A stretch of 64,000 nt of DNA from Beverwykella pulmonaria. Its lineage: Eukaryota; Ascomycota; Dothideomycetes; Pleosporales; Melanommataceae. The notes below the pieces were generated by a model that saw only the letters and a list, made by a program, of their open reading frames with translations, searched no databases and was not told where the DNA came from. The position numbers and the translations under genes were made by a program. Positions 1 through 12,057 of the stretch are shown here, in pieces (the first letter of the stretch is position 1; each line of letters starts with the position of its first letter). The DNA is taken from NCBI GenBank assembly GCA_001599595.1, contig BCHH01000003.1, positions 200,847 to 264,846 on the forward strand. Direction: 5' to 3'.

Positions 1-1046
1 GAATGGTCATTTCCCAAATTCGTTCACAGCCTCAAAGTGGCAGCAACACATAATGTCATGGTAGGACCACTTTTCATCAAATTTCTAGTACAGGTGGAAT
101 GGCGTCCAGACATCTACTTGTTATTAGCATTGCTGTGAAACTTCCCGTAAGAGAGCTGACGTTGAAGTTTATTAGGGGCCCATCAGAAGAGAGCCTGTGC
201 CCTTTCTCGACAAATTCTTTTGCTCTAATTTAAGATTTTTAGTTTGTTCTGTGGTCAAATCAAATTTAGCATCATTAGCAGGTTCTGGTGGGCTGTGTAC
301 TCTTGAGAATAGTCCTGGAGCTGAGGCATGGAAGAAACCAAATCCGTGTCGATACAATTCCCGTTGCCCTATCTCTTCCTGGCAGTCATTCTACACAGCC
401 AGCTCGATCCTCTCGTCCTCGCCTCGGAATCGCGAGTGAATACAGCTCGCGAATGAAATTCGGCCCATGTGTACCTTGCGGATTGCGTGGTCGATCAACT
501 CAAACTATTCAAATCTACTCATCACTTTATCACCCTTATATCAAAGCAGGTCGTTCAACACTTAATATTGTTTTCTATATGCTCAATTACCCAAGAGGGG
601 TCCTGTGGGGATTACCAAATCGCCTACTTGATGACCAACCGCATGGGATTTAACCCCCAAAGGCTTCGATGCCCAATTCTTCGACACCCAACAGCGAAAG
701 CGTAGGCGTCGAGTGAATGAGCCGTGCTAGATGAAACGAAGCCAAAATGAAAGAACACCTTCCTCAGTCCAACTCTTGTCCAGCTTCGACGGAGCAACCC
801 AAGGCCGTCAGCCCTGGAGCTCCTTTCATAGCGACAAAAGATGTTTCTCCACCAGGGAAAGACACAGCAGACCCGAAAAAGTGAATGACCAGTCAAGATA
901 CTCAGAAACGCAAAATAGGAAGAAATTTCAACGACATATAGAGAGGGGAGGGGCCTTACACAAAGGTCGAACGTTTAGGCGCCTTCATCCTTATGGGCCG
1001 TAGGACGCTAAAATAATTCCAGATATCTATGTGTCTCGCATGGTTT
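1..1046. other. intergenic / 3' flank of dynamin gene
   Basis: Only short overlapping open frames on both strands, none with recognisable domains or consistent splice structure. It begins at the window edge, so a gene lying mostly outside the window cannot be excluded. I see no RNA gene or repeat here. Confidence 0.5.
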
Positions 1047-3817
1047 TCACCCCTCATAGAGAATGTCGTGATCGTGATCTTCATGCTCAGCAGCCTCTTC
1101 GTTGTCCATCTGCAGGGGAGCAGAGTCTTTGTACTTCTCGTTGTAAGCGAGAACGCATTGACTACCTGCAAGAAGACAAGCCTTCTCACGCTCAAGACGT
1201 TGACGAAGGGCATCACGCTCAGAATCCTCTGCGAGAAGCTCGACGCATCGTTGGTGGACTGCTATACTGTTAGCATATAATCGTTAGATCCGATATAGGT
1301 AAGAGACTCACCCTTATCATCCGTAAGGCCAAGTTTTTCCATCAAGTATTCCAGCAACTTATCGCTGAATTGATTGAACAGGTGCGATTCGATACCCATG
1401 CAAATTGTTTCATGAAAGCGGATGCGGGCGAGTTCGTAGTAAGCTCGGACCTGTGCAATCACGTCGACTTCTTGACGGTAAAGCTCCCGTTCCACGGTAC
1501 GTGCAAGTATACCTTTGTGAGGTTCCTTCTTAGCCGCCGCCTCTCGCACTACATCATCTGCGGGCTCGCCAATCATGTCGAAGTAGACGTTCGTGCGCTG
1601 TGTGCGTCGAACTTTCCTGTAGCCTTCCTCAATTCGTGTCTTGTGTCCATCAAAAACACGTCTGTCCCAGAGATAGACTCCGCCAAGTTCAGCGCGGAGG
1701 GTACCCGGACCCATGACCGTTCGCTGTTTATGGAGATACTCCTCGGCGAGCTTTCTTACCGTCTTCTCAGTTTCCTTGAAGAGCTGGCTGTTACTCCACT
1801 TGTTGAGTGACTCGCTGAGTATATTCTGGATCCGAGTCGACATCGCTCGATCTAACTGTGTGAGGAAAGTTTGCAATTCATAGTCCCAGTGCTGTAGAGA
1901 TTCAAGCATCAAGGTCTCCAAAGCTTTTGGGTTCACATGATGGGCGAGCTTCGCGTATGACATGTCGTATAGTCGGGCTCGAGTGTCATCTAGGTTGTAC
2001 TTTAGAGCACGTTGGTCAATCGCCTTTTGCTTGGCCTTCTTGCTCGCCCGATGCGTATTGTTCACCAGTGCGACTGAGCCGTTTCTCGTTGGAGTAGTGA
2101 AAGATGACTCCCCCTGCTTGCGCTTCTGTGGCGTCACAGGAAAGGGGGTAGGATGTGTCTGGATGTCCTCATCATCGGAGCACAGATCGATAGTCTCAGG
2201 GCCACGATCTTCGAAAAGACTCTTGTCAAGCAAGCCAACGAGGTCCAGCGTAGGTCTCAGACCAAAAAGTCGCCTATCGAGTCCTTTACGGAGCTGATCC
2301 CATGTGCGCCTCCAATCTTGGCAGGTGTGTTCGCGGCGTAATTCTTTTGGGAGTTTACAGTCCTTGCACGTCTCCTCTCGATGCAGCTCTTTCTGAAGCC
2401 GCTCGACAAATTCTTTCAGCACATTGGTAACGGTGCCGACGACATTGTGTGTAGGCGGTGCCGGAACTGCAGCGAGTTGAGACTCAACAGCCTGAAGTTT
2501 TTTGCTAATGTCGTCCCAGATCGCTGGCAAAGCACTGATAGCCATGCCTGCGAGTTTTCTCGAGAGTTCGATCTGGAGATTCCGTGTACCGAACCTCTCC
2601 CGATACGTCGAGAGCTCACCAGCCCAAGGTTCCACTTGGTCGAAGAAAGCCTCCTCTGCTTCTCGAGCTTCGTAGTGTGTGATGCCTCGTTCGATCTCGT
2701 CTTGTGACGGCTGTTTCACGACAAAATACCCGTGGCCGAGAGGGTCTTTTTCCCCATCGAGAGCCTTTTTGATGTCAATATACCTCGCCCCGTTATCAAC
2801 TCGGTCCGGCTTGGTGAGCACGCCTGTGGGTGAAGAAGTTAGATGATGTAAGGATATGGACATGGAGCTTAGTGACATACCCACGCACCGACCCACTGCT
2901 CCAGTGCTCTGCACACGTGTCGCAGCATTGGAACTTGTGTCCCAGTCCGCTTCGAGAGACGCCGTCAAGAGAACCAAGGCATAGGGATCTCGGATGTATT
3001 GTTCGACCAAGCTATCAATGACACGTACTAGCATGTCCTTCATTGGATTCCCGCGAGAAATAATCACCCCAGGCAGGTCATAGAAAGACAGATTTGGCAG
3101 TCCTGGGGCGGATATGGAGACGCAGACCAGATTTGGGGCGAACTCCACCTGTTGAGACTTGGTGATGATCTGCTCAGCTGAGCTGGGAACAAATTGGGCG
3201 GAGTCTATTCCAGGATTCACGATTGCCAACTGGGCGCAGTGAATGATGTTTTCAAGTTCTTGCCTATCTTCAGTCCGTGCGAAAATGGACTCCTCCGGGG
3301 TTGGATTTGGCACCCACTGAGGGAAGCGCGGGTCCCAAAGGCGTCGGTCGCGCGGAATGTATGCATAGCTCTTGCGAAGCGTTACAACCGCCTTCCAACT
3401 GGACTGAGGATCGGTGGAGCATTCCATTTTGAAGAACATTGGGCACCTCGTGCAGGTGCCTCCAGAGCGAGGAACCTTGATACCAGATATGGCTTCAATG
3501 AGGGAAGACTTCCCTGCAGACTGGTCGCCTAGAACGAAGCTGTGAGTCGAGTTTGAATGAGGTATCTCCGATATGGGGATCTGCTTACCACAAACGACAC
3601 ATTTGGCTAGCGATATGTCTAATTTCGAGATTCCAAGCTTCTCTAGCTCATTCATCATAGTGACAAGGTCCCTGCTGCCCTCGCTCAACGGATCAACTTC
3701 AGCGCCGATCGTTGCGCCTAACGGCTTTTGAGTGCCTGTTGAGAGCGTCGTCAGATATCTTTCCAGCTGCTTTAAAACGACAATATCAGGAATAGAAAGT
3801 TCAATTTCACTCACCAT
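1047..3817 (-). CDS. dynamin-family GTPase (Mx/DRP-like), three introns
   Basis: Large GTPase of the dynamin superfamily; family members self-assemble and couple GTP hydrolysis to membrane or filament remodelling. My model has exons 3817-3589, 3528-2881, 2823-1312 and 1261-1047, giving about 867 aa. The first two introns (60 and 57 nt) have no stop and are in frame, so they look coding. Removing the first restores the P-loop GDQSAGKSS at about residue 77; removing the second joins the helix before the TKPD base-recognition motif. DLPG (switch II) is also visible. The third intron (50 nt, TAG acceptor; a CAG acceptor 3 nt on is equally possible) leads to a terminal exon encoding a GED-like coiled coil ending at TGA 1047-1049. 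A middle insertion holds basic KRK/KKAK clusters, compatible with nuclear location (inference), and a short duplicated KEL..REETC/REHTC stretch. The start is the ATG at 3817 with G at -3. The exact cellular role is unknown. Confidence 0.88.
2824..2880 (-). other. stopless in-frame intron 2 of dynamin gene
   Basis: Donor GTATGT at 2880 and acceptor CCACAG at 2824; 57 nt, multiple of three, no stop. The 19 residues it would add are Ser/His-rich and sit just before the conserved GVLTKPDR motif. Confidence 0.85.
3529..3588 (-). other. stopless in-frame intron 1 of dynamin gene
   Basis: Donor GTAAGC at 3588 and acceptor TTCTAG at 3529; 60 nt and no in-frame stop. Splicing turns a disrupted sequence before the P-loop into C-V-V-C-G-D-Q-S-A-G-K-S, the normal form of the family. 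Confidence 0.85.
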
Positions 3818-5191
3818 CGCCAGAGCAAGTGCTCAACGGCTCGAGGCTCTGGCTGAGTCGCGAGGCGTCGGTGCGACTCGAGGAGCCCTGCGTGCCCTTG
3901 GGAGTCACAAGGTTAGGGTGGTGACCATTAACAACATTCATCGTGTCGTCCTGCACAGTCGTGCCAGAACTGGGATCAGCGCCCGCTGGGGAAAAGGGCA
4001 TGTTGGAACAGAGACTCGCTCTTTTCGCGGAGCCTCCTGTAGCTCCTGCTATGTCGACGGATAGGTGGTAAGGTTGGAGTCAGGTTGTTGTTGAGGATGG
4101 TGAGGGAAAGGACCAGTGAAGTCAAACGGGAGATTTAACTGAAGCGACAGCTGAAAAAGGTAGGGCCGGCAACAATGGACAAAATCGAGACGTCCAGTTC
4201 AGCGAGTGAGGGTGAGATCGCAGGTGAAGGTAGGAAAGGTAGAGGTGACGAGGGAATCTTATAACCCCCGGTCTCCCCGCTGGTACCGCTGGTCAAGAAC
4301 CATTCTCCGCTGAGGGTGAGGGTGAGTTCTCTCCACATCCTGTGCTAGAGAGCAGCAATTGGGAGAGGTCACGGATGTCCGTGTGATTAATGTATCTCTC
4401 TTAGAATTCTGGGTAATGGAAGCCACCCGTTGCCGTGTTCATCGTATGTCCGCACAGCAGCGGAGGGTACTCCAAGTGAGAGGAGAGTTATCTGCGCCAT
4501 CATGCACAAGTAAGGGATGAATGAGTCACAGGTGCAGGCTTGTGGGAAAGAAAGAGATGAGGGACGGGAGAGAGATTAGATAGAAGAGAGGAGAAGAGAG
4601 CGAGTTGGAGATGGCAACGCCAAGAGCAGTGAGGGTTGAGTGATGTTTGCTCACGATAAGGCTTGTCGAACAGTGGAGCTTCCCACCCTTCTCTCCACTA
4701 CGCGGACCCGGCAGATCGTTGCCTGGCGGCGACTGCAGCCGTGTTCCAGCTGAAGAAGCTTTCTCGTAGATCTCGTCGCCGATTCGCTATTGTGAGAAGT
4801 ATGCGACCTGTCACTTCTTGGGGCCATGCTCTGAAGCACACTGGATACCCTGCTTGTCGGCCGCCCACAGCTGCGATGCAGAATACTTTCTGTTAGGCTT
4901 TGACGGCAGTGTACAAGATGCTGGCGGGGCATGGTTTGTAAGGCTGCAATGTAATTCAGTAAACTTGATGTAAGTAGTTCATCAATTCGATGTTCGAGTC
5001 CATAGCTCAGAAAGATCAATTCTAGGGGATGTTTGCGTGAAGGCCAAAGGTGGTGGTTGCGACGTCGCTGCCAAGACTTGACGGATGTTGACGAAAAAAA
5101 AGTTGAAGCCCATTATCTTTTCTCGAACCAGCTCAATACACTCTTTCCTCCCCCACCGCTACCGCCAACTCTCCGCCAACTATTCGCCAAC
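3818..5191. other. divergent intergenic region between dynamin gene and TIM17
   Basis: Separates two genes transcribed away from each other and should contain both promoters. An open frame on the minus strand at 3807-4001 runs into the dynamin start in another frame. I could not join it by a canonical intron, so it is left as 5' leader. Purine-rich GAGAGA tracts occur at about 4550-4610. Confidence 0.5.
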
Positions 5192-5784
5192 ATGGATCAT
5201 ACTAAAGACCCTTGTCCCTGGTCGATTCTGAATGACTTCGGCGGCGCTTTCGCAATGGGTGTATGCCCTTCGCCCCCCTCCAAACCGGAACACATGCTAA
5301 TATAACCCTCTAGGCTGTCGGAGGCACCGTATGGCATGGAATAAAAGGCGTACGTACACTCCCATCTTCCTAACCATGTCCCTCCTAATTGCTCCTATAG
5401 TTCCGGAACTCACCCTACGGCGAACGACGCATCGGCGCCCTCACAGCCATCAAAGCCCGCGCACCGGTTCTCGGCGGCAACTTCGGTGTCTGGGGTGGCC
5501 TATTCAACACATACGATTGCGCGGTGAAGGGCATACGCAAGAAGGAGGATCCGTGGAACGCCATCATTGCGGGTTTCTGTACCGGCGGCTCGCTCGCAGT
5601 ACGAGGAGGCATCAGGTCAATGCGGAATGGGGCCATCTCATGCGCAGTGCTGCTTGCTGTTATCGAGGGTGTGGGCATTGGGTTCAACAGGATGACGGCG
5701 GAGAACACACGACTCGATAGCCCACCGATGCCTCCTCCGGTGGGAGACGCACCTCCACCCAGCGGCGGGCTCGCGATTGCGTAA
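5192..5784 (+). CDS. TIM17: mitochondrial import inner membrane translocase subunit Tim17
   Basis: Core subunit of the TIM23 presequence translocase in the inner mitochondrial membrane. Exons are 5192-5260, 5314-5349 and 5401-5784; both introns (53 and 51 nt) have GTATGC/GTACGT donors and CTAAT-type branch points. The product is 162 aa, normal for the family. The N-terminus [20 protein letters not shown] is characteristic of Tim17, and the Cys pair known to form the regulatory disulfide is visible (Cys8 and the Cys in YDC of the central loop). Glycine-rich transmembrane segments follow, such as NFGVWGG and [13 protein letters not shown]. The C-terminal tail is Pro-rich. The ATG at 5192 sits in a good context (CCAACATGG). 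Confidence 0.96.
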
Positions 5785-6875
5785 TTTCTCAACTCACATT
5801 TGCGAGCGGATTTGTTTGTAATTTATAAAAGGAGGTGGTGCTGGAACTCGGGTTTTGGAAGTGCTCTTGGTTGGGCTGCATATCCCGTCAGCCAGGTGGG
5901 GCGACGGTCGGCGTTATATCACTCTACTCACGCTTGTGTTATACATTGTATCATATACTGGGCATGGTCTGTACATTTAGGGGCAGCGGTATGATAAATG
6001 TGAATGGCGTTGGAACATTGGTCTTTGCTATCACTTGCACAGCATCTTTTGCATGGCGCATCCAGCGCAGAGCCCACAACACCATACCTATCAGCAGGTC
6101 AATCCTTCCAGTCGATGAATCTTCAGCAAGAGAAGACTCAAGAACACGATTGAAGAAAGTCGATAATCTTGTTACCCGTACACTATGATCAGGACATCGA
6201 CCGCACATCGTACTTGCTTGGCCCATGTTACACCACCTTTCATTGGCACTCGGAGTTTGCGTCTGGCTTCACAAATTTTGGCTCAATACAGGACTGAAAA
6301 TCTCCAGCTCTAGCTTTACGATACAACAGACCAAGGATCCTTATTATGTATCTGAGATTCCCTAGTCATAGAGTAACTGTGTGATCAACGAGAAACCTAG
6401 GCAGAAGCGCATATTTCGCATACCGCGGAGCCCTGTAATAAAAGTAAAGCCTGAGACGCGCTCATAGATACAACCGATACAATAATACAGCTATACTCAT
6501 ACCGCAATCTGACCACAAGCTATTTCCCTTCTTGTTTAGGAAATTGAGCTGCTCCTGAGTCAGCAGTAGGTGAGGGACCACACGACGTGATAAGGTGCAG
6601 TCACCTACAGGCACTTGCACTCTCACCCTCACTTCTTGGCTCGGTATATAGAGTAGATAGGTTTTCTCCGAGCTTCCTCAATCAATCACTATTCCACTTG
6701 ATACGCACTACGGACAGTTTCGGCCACCTTTTTACTAAGCAATAGATTTTCGCATACCAAGGTTGATTTAATTTCCAGTTTCCTGTCAAGTTGTCCTACG
6801 ACTGAGACTGTCGCCGCATTGAGGAGGCCCCGAGAGGTAGATTGGTCGCTATTAAAGCCTTCAGGCTCGGCCTCC
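5785..6875. other. intergenic between TIM17 and the MFS gene (convergent)
   Basis: Holds the 3' ends of TIM17 (plus) and the MFS gene (minus). Short frames on both strands have no recognisable content. No repeat or RNA gene seen. Confidence 0.5.
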
Positions 6876-8721
6876 TTACTGGGAGCTTTCGACCGACTCT
6901 TCATCAACTGCTCGCTCGCCTGTATTCCCATCTGTAGTTTTCTCTTTCCGGTCTTTATCCTGGGGTTGAACACTGGCTTGACCTTCATCAAGCCCATACT
7001 CGGTTTCTAATTCTTTCCTCAACTCAAGAGCTCTCTGACCGCCGACGGCAAGGAATGACACCAAACTGATCGCAAGACCCATCCACCACACAGCCTTCAG
7101 ACTAACCACATAGACATCGACGACCTCCAGTCTTGTCTGAGGCTCAAGTGTGTTGATGAATTGCTCGCTTGCGTATGCATAGGCAGCGCCATCTGCTAGC
7201 AGTCCCCGCAGTTTGATGTTGGAAATATCGAATAAATGCTTATTGAACTGGGTATTGAAGATGATTGACGGAAGGGTCACGCCCCAAACATACCCAAACG
7301 TGCGGACGAAACTATAGGCGGCCGAAGAAGCGGCTACGTCTGATTCCGGAAGGGCAGCCATGATTGCTGGTAAGAGCACAGACAAGACGAGCCCTGCACC
7401 GGCACTGGCGATGAGTTGAAAGCAAACCCAAGTTGCTCTCGCCGAGCCGCCCTGCAATAAAGTGAACAGGCCAAATCCGATACTTGATAGGGCAAATGCT
7501 GCAGCGTGTAGTGGACGGTAGGCACCGTATTTGGATAGTAGAGTTCCAGCCAGGACCGCAAAGACAAGAGTCCCAATCGCGAAAGGGAGGAAGGAGACGC
7601 CAGCTTGCAAGGCTGTTGTGCCCTTGACGGCCTGGAAGTAGACCGGGAGGAAGTACGACTGCATCTGCACAATGATGCTGGAGGTAAAGGTTAAAATAAA
7701 TGCAGTGGCTGAGGTCCTATTACTGAACAGGCGTGCTGGTATGCTCGGCTCAGTGCAAATGGGCGACGATTGATGAATATGGAAGGCGATCCAGCCTAGG
7801 AAGCCTAGCACAAGAGGGAGGGATGATGCGCCATGACGACCACGGATACTGAACACCACCCATAATCAGACCGAATAGAATGGCAATGATGCTGGGTATG
7901 AAAATGAGGTTTCCCAAATAGTCGATACACGCCAAAGACTGCGATAGAGTGTGGGAGGAGCTGCGCGTGTATTGTACGCGCATAAAGAGAAGAATAGTTG
8001 CGAGTGCGACAATGCAAAAGGGAAGGTTAAGGTAGAATATCCAGCGCCAGTTAGATTGGGCCAGAGCTCCGCCAACCACTGGTCCAAGGGCAGCTGCGAG
8101 ACCTGCCCAAGAGAACATCAAACCAAGGTACTTTCCTGTTCGCGAGTTGTTAGAACCCACTGTTGTCTTGTCAGGGCGAAAGTTGGAAATGGATATATAC
8201 CTCGTTCACGGAGAGGCACTAGGTCGCAGCAGATGATATCAAGAAGTACATAAATTCCTCCTGCACCAATGCCTTGGACCGTCCTCCCACTGATGAGCAT
8301 GGCTGGATTATGCGCTCCACCTGAAGCGGAAGTAAGCGGTTGTCAACAATACTTATACAATCTATCACTTAGTCGTGCATAGGTGCTTACCAGCAACACC
8401 ACTTCCCAGAGCAAATAGAGCCGTCGAAACGATCATTGGAATTCGCCTTCCAAAGATGTTCGATAGCTGCCCAAAGAGAGGCTGTGGGACTGAAGATGCT
8501 AGAACAAAAGAGTTTGCAATCCAGACGTATTGAGTTTCGCCGCCAATGTCTTTGATTATTGTGGGGAGTGCTGTTGTGATGATGGCGACGTCGAGAGCTG
8601 AGATGAAGGATAGCAGGCAGAGGGCAACGAACACGCCCCAAAATCGTAACGAGTGTGATGACATAGGAGCGGTAGTAGCTGTAACATTGTTGTTTCCTTC
8701 TCGCATGATTTTGCTGGTCAT
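6876..8721 (-). CDS. DHA-type 14-TM MFS drug/H+ antiporter with apparent frameshift
   Basis: Predicted plasma-membrane proton-driven multidrug or toxin exporter of the major facilitator superfamily. Exons are 8721-8391, 8320-8201 and 8135-6876, with 70- and 65-nt introns whose junctions restore family motifs. Visible motifs are LDVAIITTALPTI near TM1, GQLSNIFGRR (motif A), RTVQGIGAGG, and GLAAALGPVVGGAL (motif C). The late ESDVAASSAAYSFVRTFG segment is typical of fungal 14-spanner members. The third exon cannot be read in one frame: sense up to GGVQYPWSSWRIIPP is in one frame and LVLGFLGWIAF onward is in the next. The shift falls in a CCCTCCCTC tract (plus-strand about 7812-7823). The exon sum is 1711 nt, one more than 570 codons, as expected for a one-base insertion. 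No intron fits. It is either a recent null allele or a sequencing error. Substrate unknown. Confidence 0.85.
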
Positions 8722-10265
8722 GTTGAAGAACTTTGAGACACTTCTAGCAAGCTGCCAGAGTTTGGGTGACTGTCAATGGAAGATAGGTCGACAGCTCGAA
8801 CAAATACAGGTGGCGTTGCGATCAGTTCCAGGGGCCTAGAATGCTGACTTCCGTATGCATCTTTATTGCGGCACAGGGCCAAACTATTGTGCATGCAGAT
8901 AAATGCTTGGCGTTGAGTTTTTTAATTAAAGGATCTGAATCTAGTTCTTTGGGGCACACTTTGGGCATGAGATTTTGCTTGACATTCTGACTAACTCCTC
9001 ATGGAAGCTCAAGTTTCTCGCTACCGGGCAATAACAAAGGATGTCTTATTTAGGTAAGCACCCTTCAGATAATCTCGAACACCTATCAAAGCTAGCGTCC
9101 TTTCGTATCTTGCCTAAGACATCTTAAGGCGATGTTCGCATGTGCATACAGCCTTCCTACGAACTTGAATCTTGACCTTTTCCAGCGAATACTTCAGCCA
9201 AACGACACTGACACGCTCAGGTCTCTCCCTAATGAAGTCGACATCGTAATGTTACACAAGTTACGCTATGAAGACCTTCATTTCGTTGATGGAGAAAAAG
9301 CGCCCAGAACAGGCACGCTGAAGACTTGGATTTCATGTCAGAATTCTGTTAATTTCCTTGAGATTACCGGCCCTCTGTCGATGGTCGGAACAACAAAGGC
9401 TGAACCATTCTTTATCTACTATTGTTAATAATTAGTAGGGAACACGATTGGAACAAACATATTGGAGCGTTACTTTACAGTAGCCCTCAAATGCTGGTAT
9501 TTGGGTTTGCGACAGTGACCGTGCAACAGCCCCTGGCCACGCGAACCACTCTTTGCGCAAGCCTACGATCGGAATATCTGTATCAAGGACGTTCTTGGTC
9601 CTTGTAGTCGATCACCTGAGCAAGAAAATAGCACAGGTAATGAGCACCAAGTATACGATAGTGGAAGAAGCTAAATACATGATATTAGAAGTGTAAGCGC
9701 TCGAGATGGAGACGGCTTACTACAATCAATGCTATGAAACGTAGACTTAAAATGACTGGTTCTACGCTAACTCCCCTTGGGTACGGAGGGTATAGTAGTG
9801 CCAATAACCATACAGAGTGCACTGTCCGATTATTGATATGCATGGGACTCAGGCGCGCATGCAACCTAGAGGCACAGCTTCTGCTCTTTGTACTCCGTCC
9901 GAAGATATCACTCCGATCTGCCTTCTTAGCAGTACGAGGTAAGGATCCTGGAGTGGGATGCCACGCCTTTTGCCCGCCCGAGCCGAAAATTGGTTCAGAT
10001 AAGAGGGTATCAATATGGAAAGTGTTGAAACCATCTCGGAAAGCTCGTCGGGATCTAATTATATGTTTTTTGAATGCTATTTCACACAACTTCTCCAATT
10101 AAATTGCTAGAAGATGACATAGTGACAAAGTGTAAGTACTAAGAGGGAACAAATAGTATGAATTGAATGAGAGTATAAGGGGGCTCATTGAGGAGTTACC
10201 ACGTTGGTAAGATCTATCTGTTCAAGAGCTCGACCTCATGTGGGAATGAAGATCATAGTGACAAT
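8722..10265. other. intergenic, promoter of MFS gene and 3' flank of FAD oxidoreductase
   Basis: No convincing gene. A 98-codon frame at 9132-9428 and a pair of opposite-strand frames at 9685-10102 lack motifs and are judged chance frames. Confidence 0.5.
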
Positions 10266-11815
10266 CTACACTGAAGAAATCTTGAATCCTCCTGGAACAA
10301 CTCGCTGAAAGAAACCTCGCGGATCATACTTTTTGCTTGCAGCTTTCAGTTTTTCAATACTGCCCGGCCCATACCCTTGAAAGACCGGAGTGTCTTTGAA
10401 AGAGTAGTTGAGGTAGCGAAACTTTGATGCTGAGCCCTCCTCAGCCGCCATCTTTTCGAACTTCACTCGCAATCCTTGAACTCCAGAAATAACTTTCGAA
10501 TCATCAGACGCGTTCTCATGTACACTGCTAAATAAGACAATGACAAAAGGTCCGTCACCTGGTGACAGGTTCAATGCATTCGCGCCGATTTTGTTCGATG
10601 CTTCGATTGTTCGCTTAGTAATGGGAAGAAAGACCATGCTCAAGACATAGTTTGGAATGTTCTTCAAGTCTACTAGTGCCTCATCATAGATTTCCGCAGC
10701 TTTTAGCATCACGTCTTGGGACAGACGGAACGAAGTGGTGAAGAAAAGGTGGCGAGCACCTCCGGGATTGAAATCAGCCTGCTCCTTCGCGAAGCCAGAG
10801 ATCGTGTCTTCCCGTATAGTGTTCAGGAATTGAGGCTGAACCGTGGTCATGTTTTTTAGAACAGGCGATACGTTTGAAGCATCGCTTGAGTAAACATTCA
10901 AGACAACTCCAGTCAATTGAGGGGAGTAAACGCGTGCCAATATCAGGGTGCCGAACGGATCTGGGTTTGTTGCGAATTTCTGAAAGTCATCCACCAGCGA
11001 TACCCAGGGGGACGTATCTGTGAAGACGCCGCCACCCCACATGTCGTTCTGACTGAATGTCTTCATCTCGAACTTTGTGACGATTCCAAAATTGTTGTTT
11101 CCACCTTTCAAGGCAAGAAACAGATCTGGATTGTGCTCCTTGGTGGCTTCAACGACCTCACCGGATGCTAGTACAACTTCGTAGCGTACTACAGAATCGC
11201 AGACAAAGCCCCGCTGCTCCGAAAAGTAGGATACACCTCCTGTTCAAAACTTAGTTAGTTACTCATCTAATGGTATTGAGACACGATATACATACCTCCA
11301 AGTATAAGCCCGCTTACGCCAACGTTGGAGACTCGGCCACCCGCGACAGCGAGAGCATGAGGCTGAAGTAACCCATATACATCTCCCCAGTTGTGACCGA
11401 CGCCGATCGTGATAGTTCCTGCTTCTTCATTGATTTGCATCTCTTTGAAGTCTTTCAGATTTATCAAGATGCCACCATCTGTGTTGGCAGAGCCAGCCCA
11501 CGCGGTGTGACCCCCGCCCTTGACAGCAACCTCAACATTGCCTGGGAGGGCACCAATATGCTTGATGACTTTTCCTAACTCCTTTGCCGTCTTTGGGGTG
11601 ACCACGCAAGCTGGCTTGAGTTCTTTCTCGAATGCAGACCAGTACGAGGTAGTCGTATTGGTGTAGGCCTCGGTGTTCTGAAAAGCAACCCTTCCGGGGA
11701 AAACAGTGGCCAAGGCAGCGCAATCCATAATAGCAACGATATTGGCTGAGCAAAAGAAGGAAAATATGGTGAGGTTGATAAATACACACCAGAAGATAGC
11801 TGATTTTAACGCCAT
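10266..11815 (-). CDS. secreted FAD-linked oxidoreductase (BBE/VAO family)
   Basis: Flavoprotein oxidase of the vanillyl-alcohol-oxidase/berberine-bridge-enzyme type. Exons are 11815-11296 and 11239-10266 with a 56-nt intron (GTATGT...ACAG), giving 497 aa. The chosen ATG at 11815 gives a hydrophobic N-terminal segment of about 20 residues after MALKSA, read as a secretion signal; an upstream ATG at 12028 in the same frame would bury it. The FAD_binding_4 domain shows VKGGGHTAWAGS with His103, the expected covalent flavin attachment site, and GVSGLILGG. The second attachment Cys of true BBE enzymes (GxCxxVG) is not there: the stretch reads GRVSNVG, so flavin is probably mono-covalent. The C-terminal BBE domain shows NYSF and YDPRGFFQRVVPGGF. 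Substrate unknown; a sugar or secondary-metabolite oxidase is plausible. Confidence 0.9.
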
Positions 11816-12057
11816 AGATGCGGCACAGAACATACCAACTGTGAAAATTTGGTAGAGACGAAGTGCATTTTGGACAGGGATCCACTCACATATACCTGTG
11901 GTATGCAATAGGACGTGCCAGGTCTGCAAGTCAACATGTGTGGATGACCTGAGCTTATCACTTCTAGCTCTCAACCTTGAGTAACATATTCCATCTAACC
12001 ATGGCAGGAAGTGAAGCTGACATTGCACATACGGATATGACCTAAATCACCTGTGGC

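Noticed and set aside
172..1003. Cluster of 60-120-codon frames on both strands
   Set aside because: Overlapping on both strands, no domain, no splice support; unremarkable chance frames.
3807..4001. Extra 5' exon for the dynamin gene
   Set aside because: The frame ends at the GTGAGT by the start codon, but no acceptor restores the reading frame; the ATG at 3817 is adequate.
9132..10102. 98-codon frame and a sense/antisense pair of 122-137 codons
   Set aside because: No recognisable motif and both strands open over the same bases; treated as chance.
6876..11815. MFS transporter plus FAD oxidoreductase as a secondary-metabolite cluster
   Set aside because: No backbone enzyme (PKS, NRPS, terpene cyclase) or pathway regulator nearby; the neighbours TIM17 and the desaturase are general-function genes.
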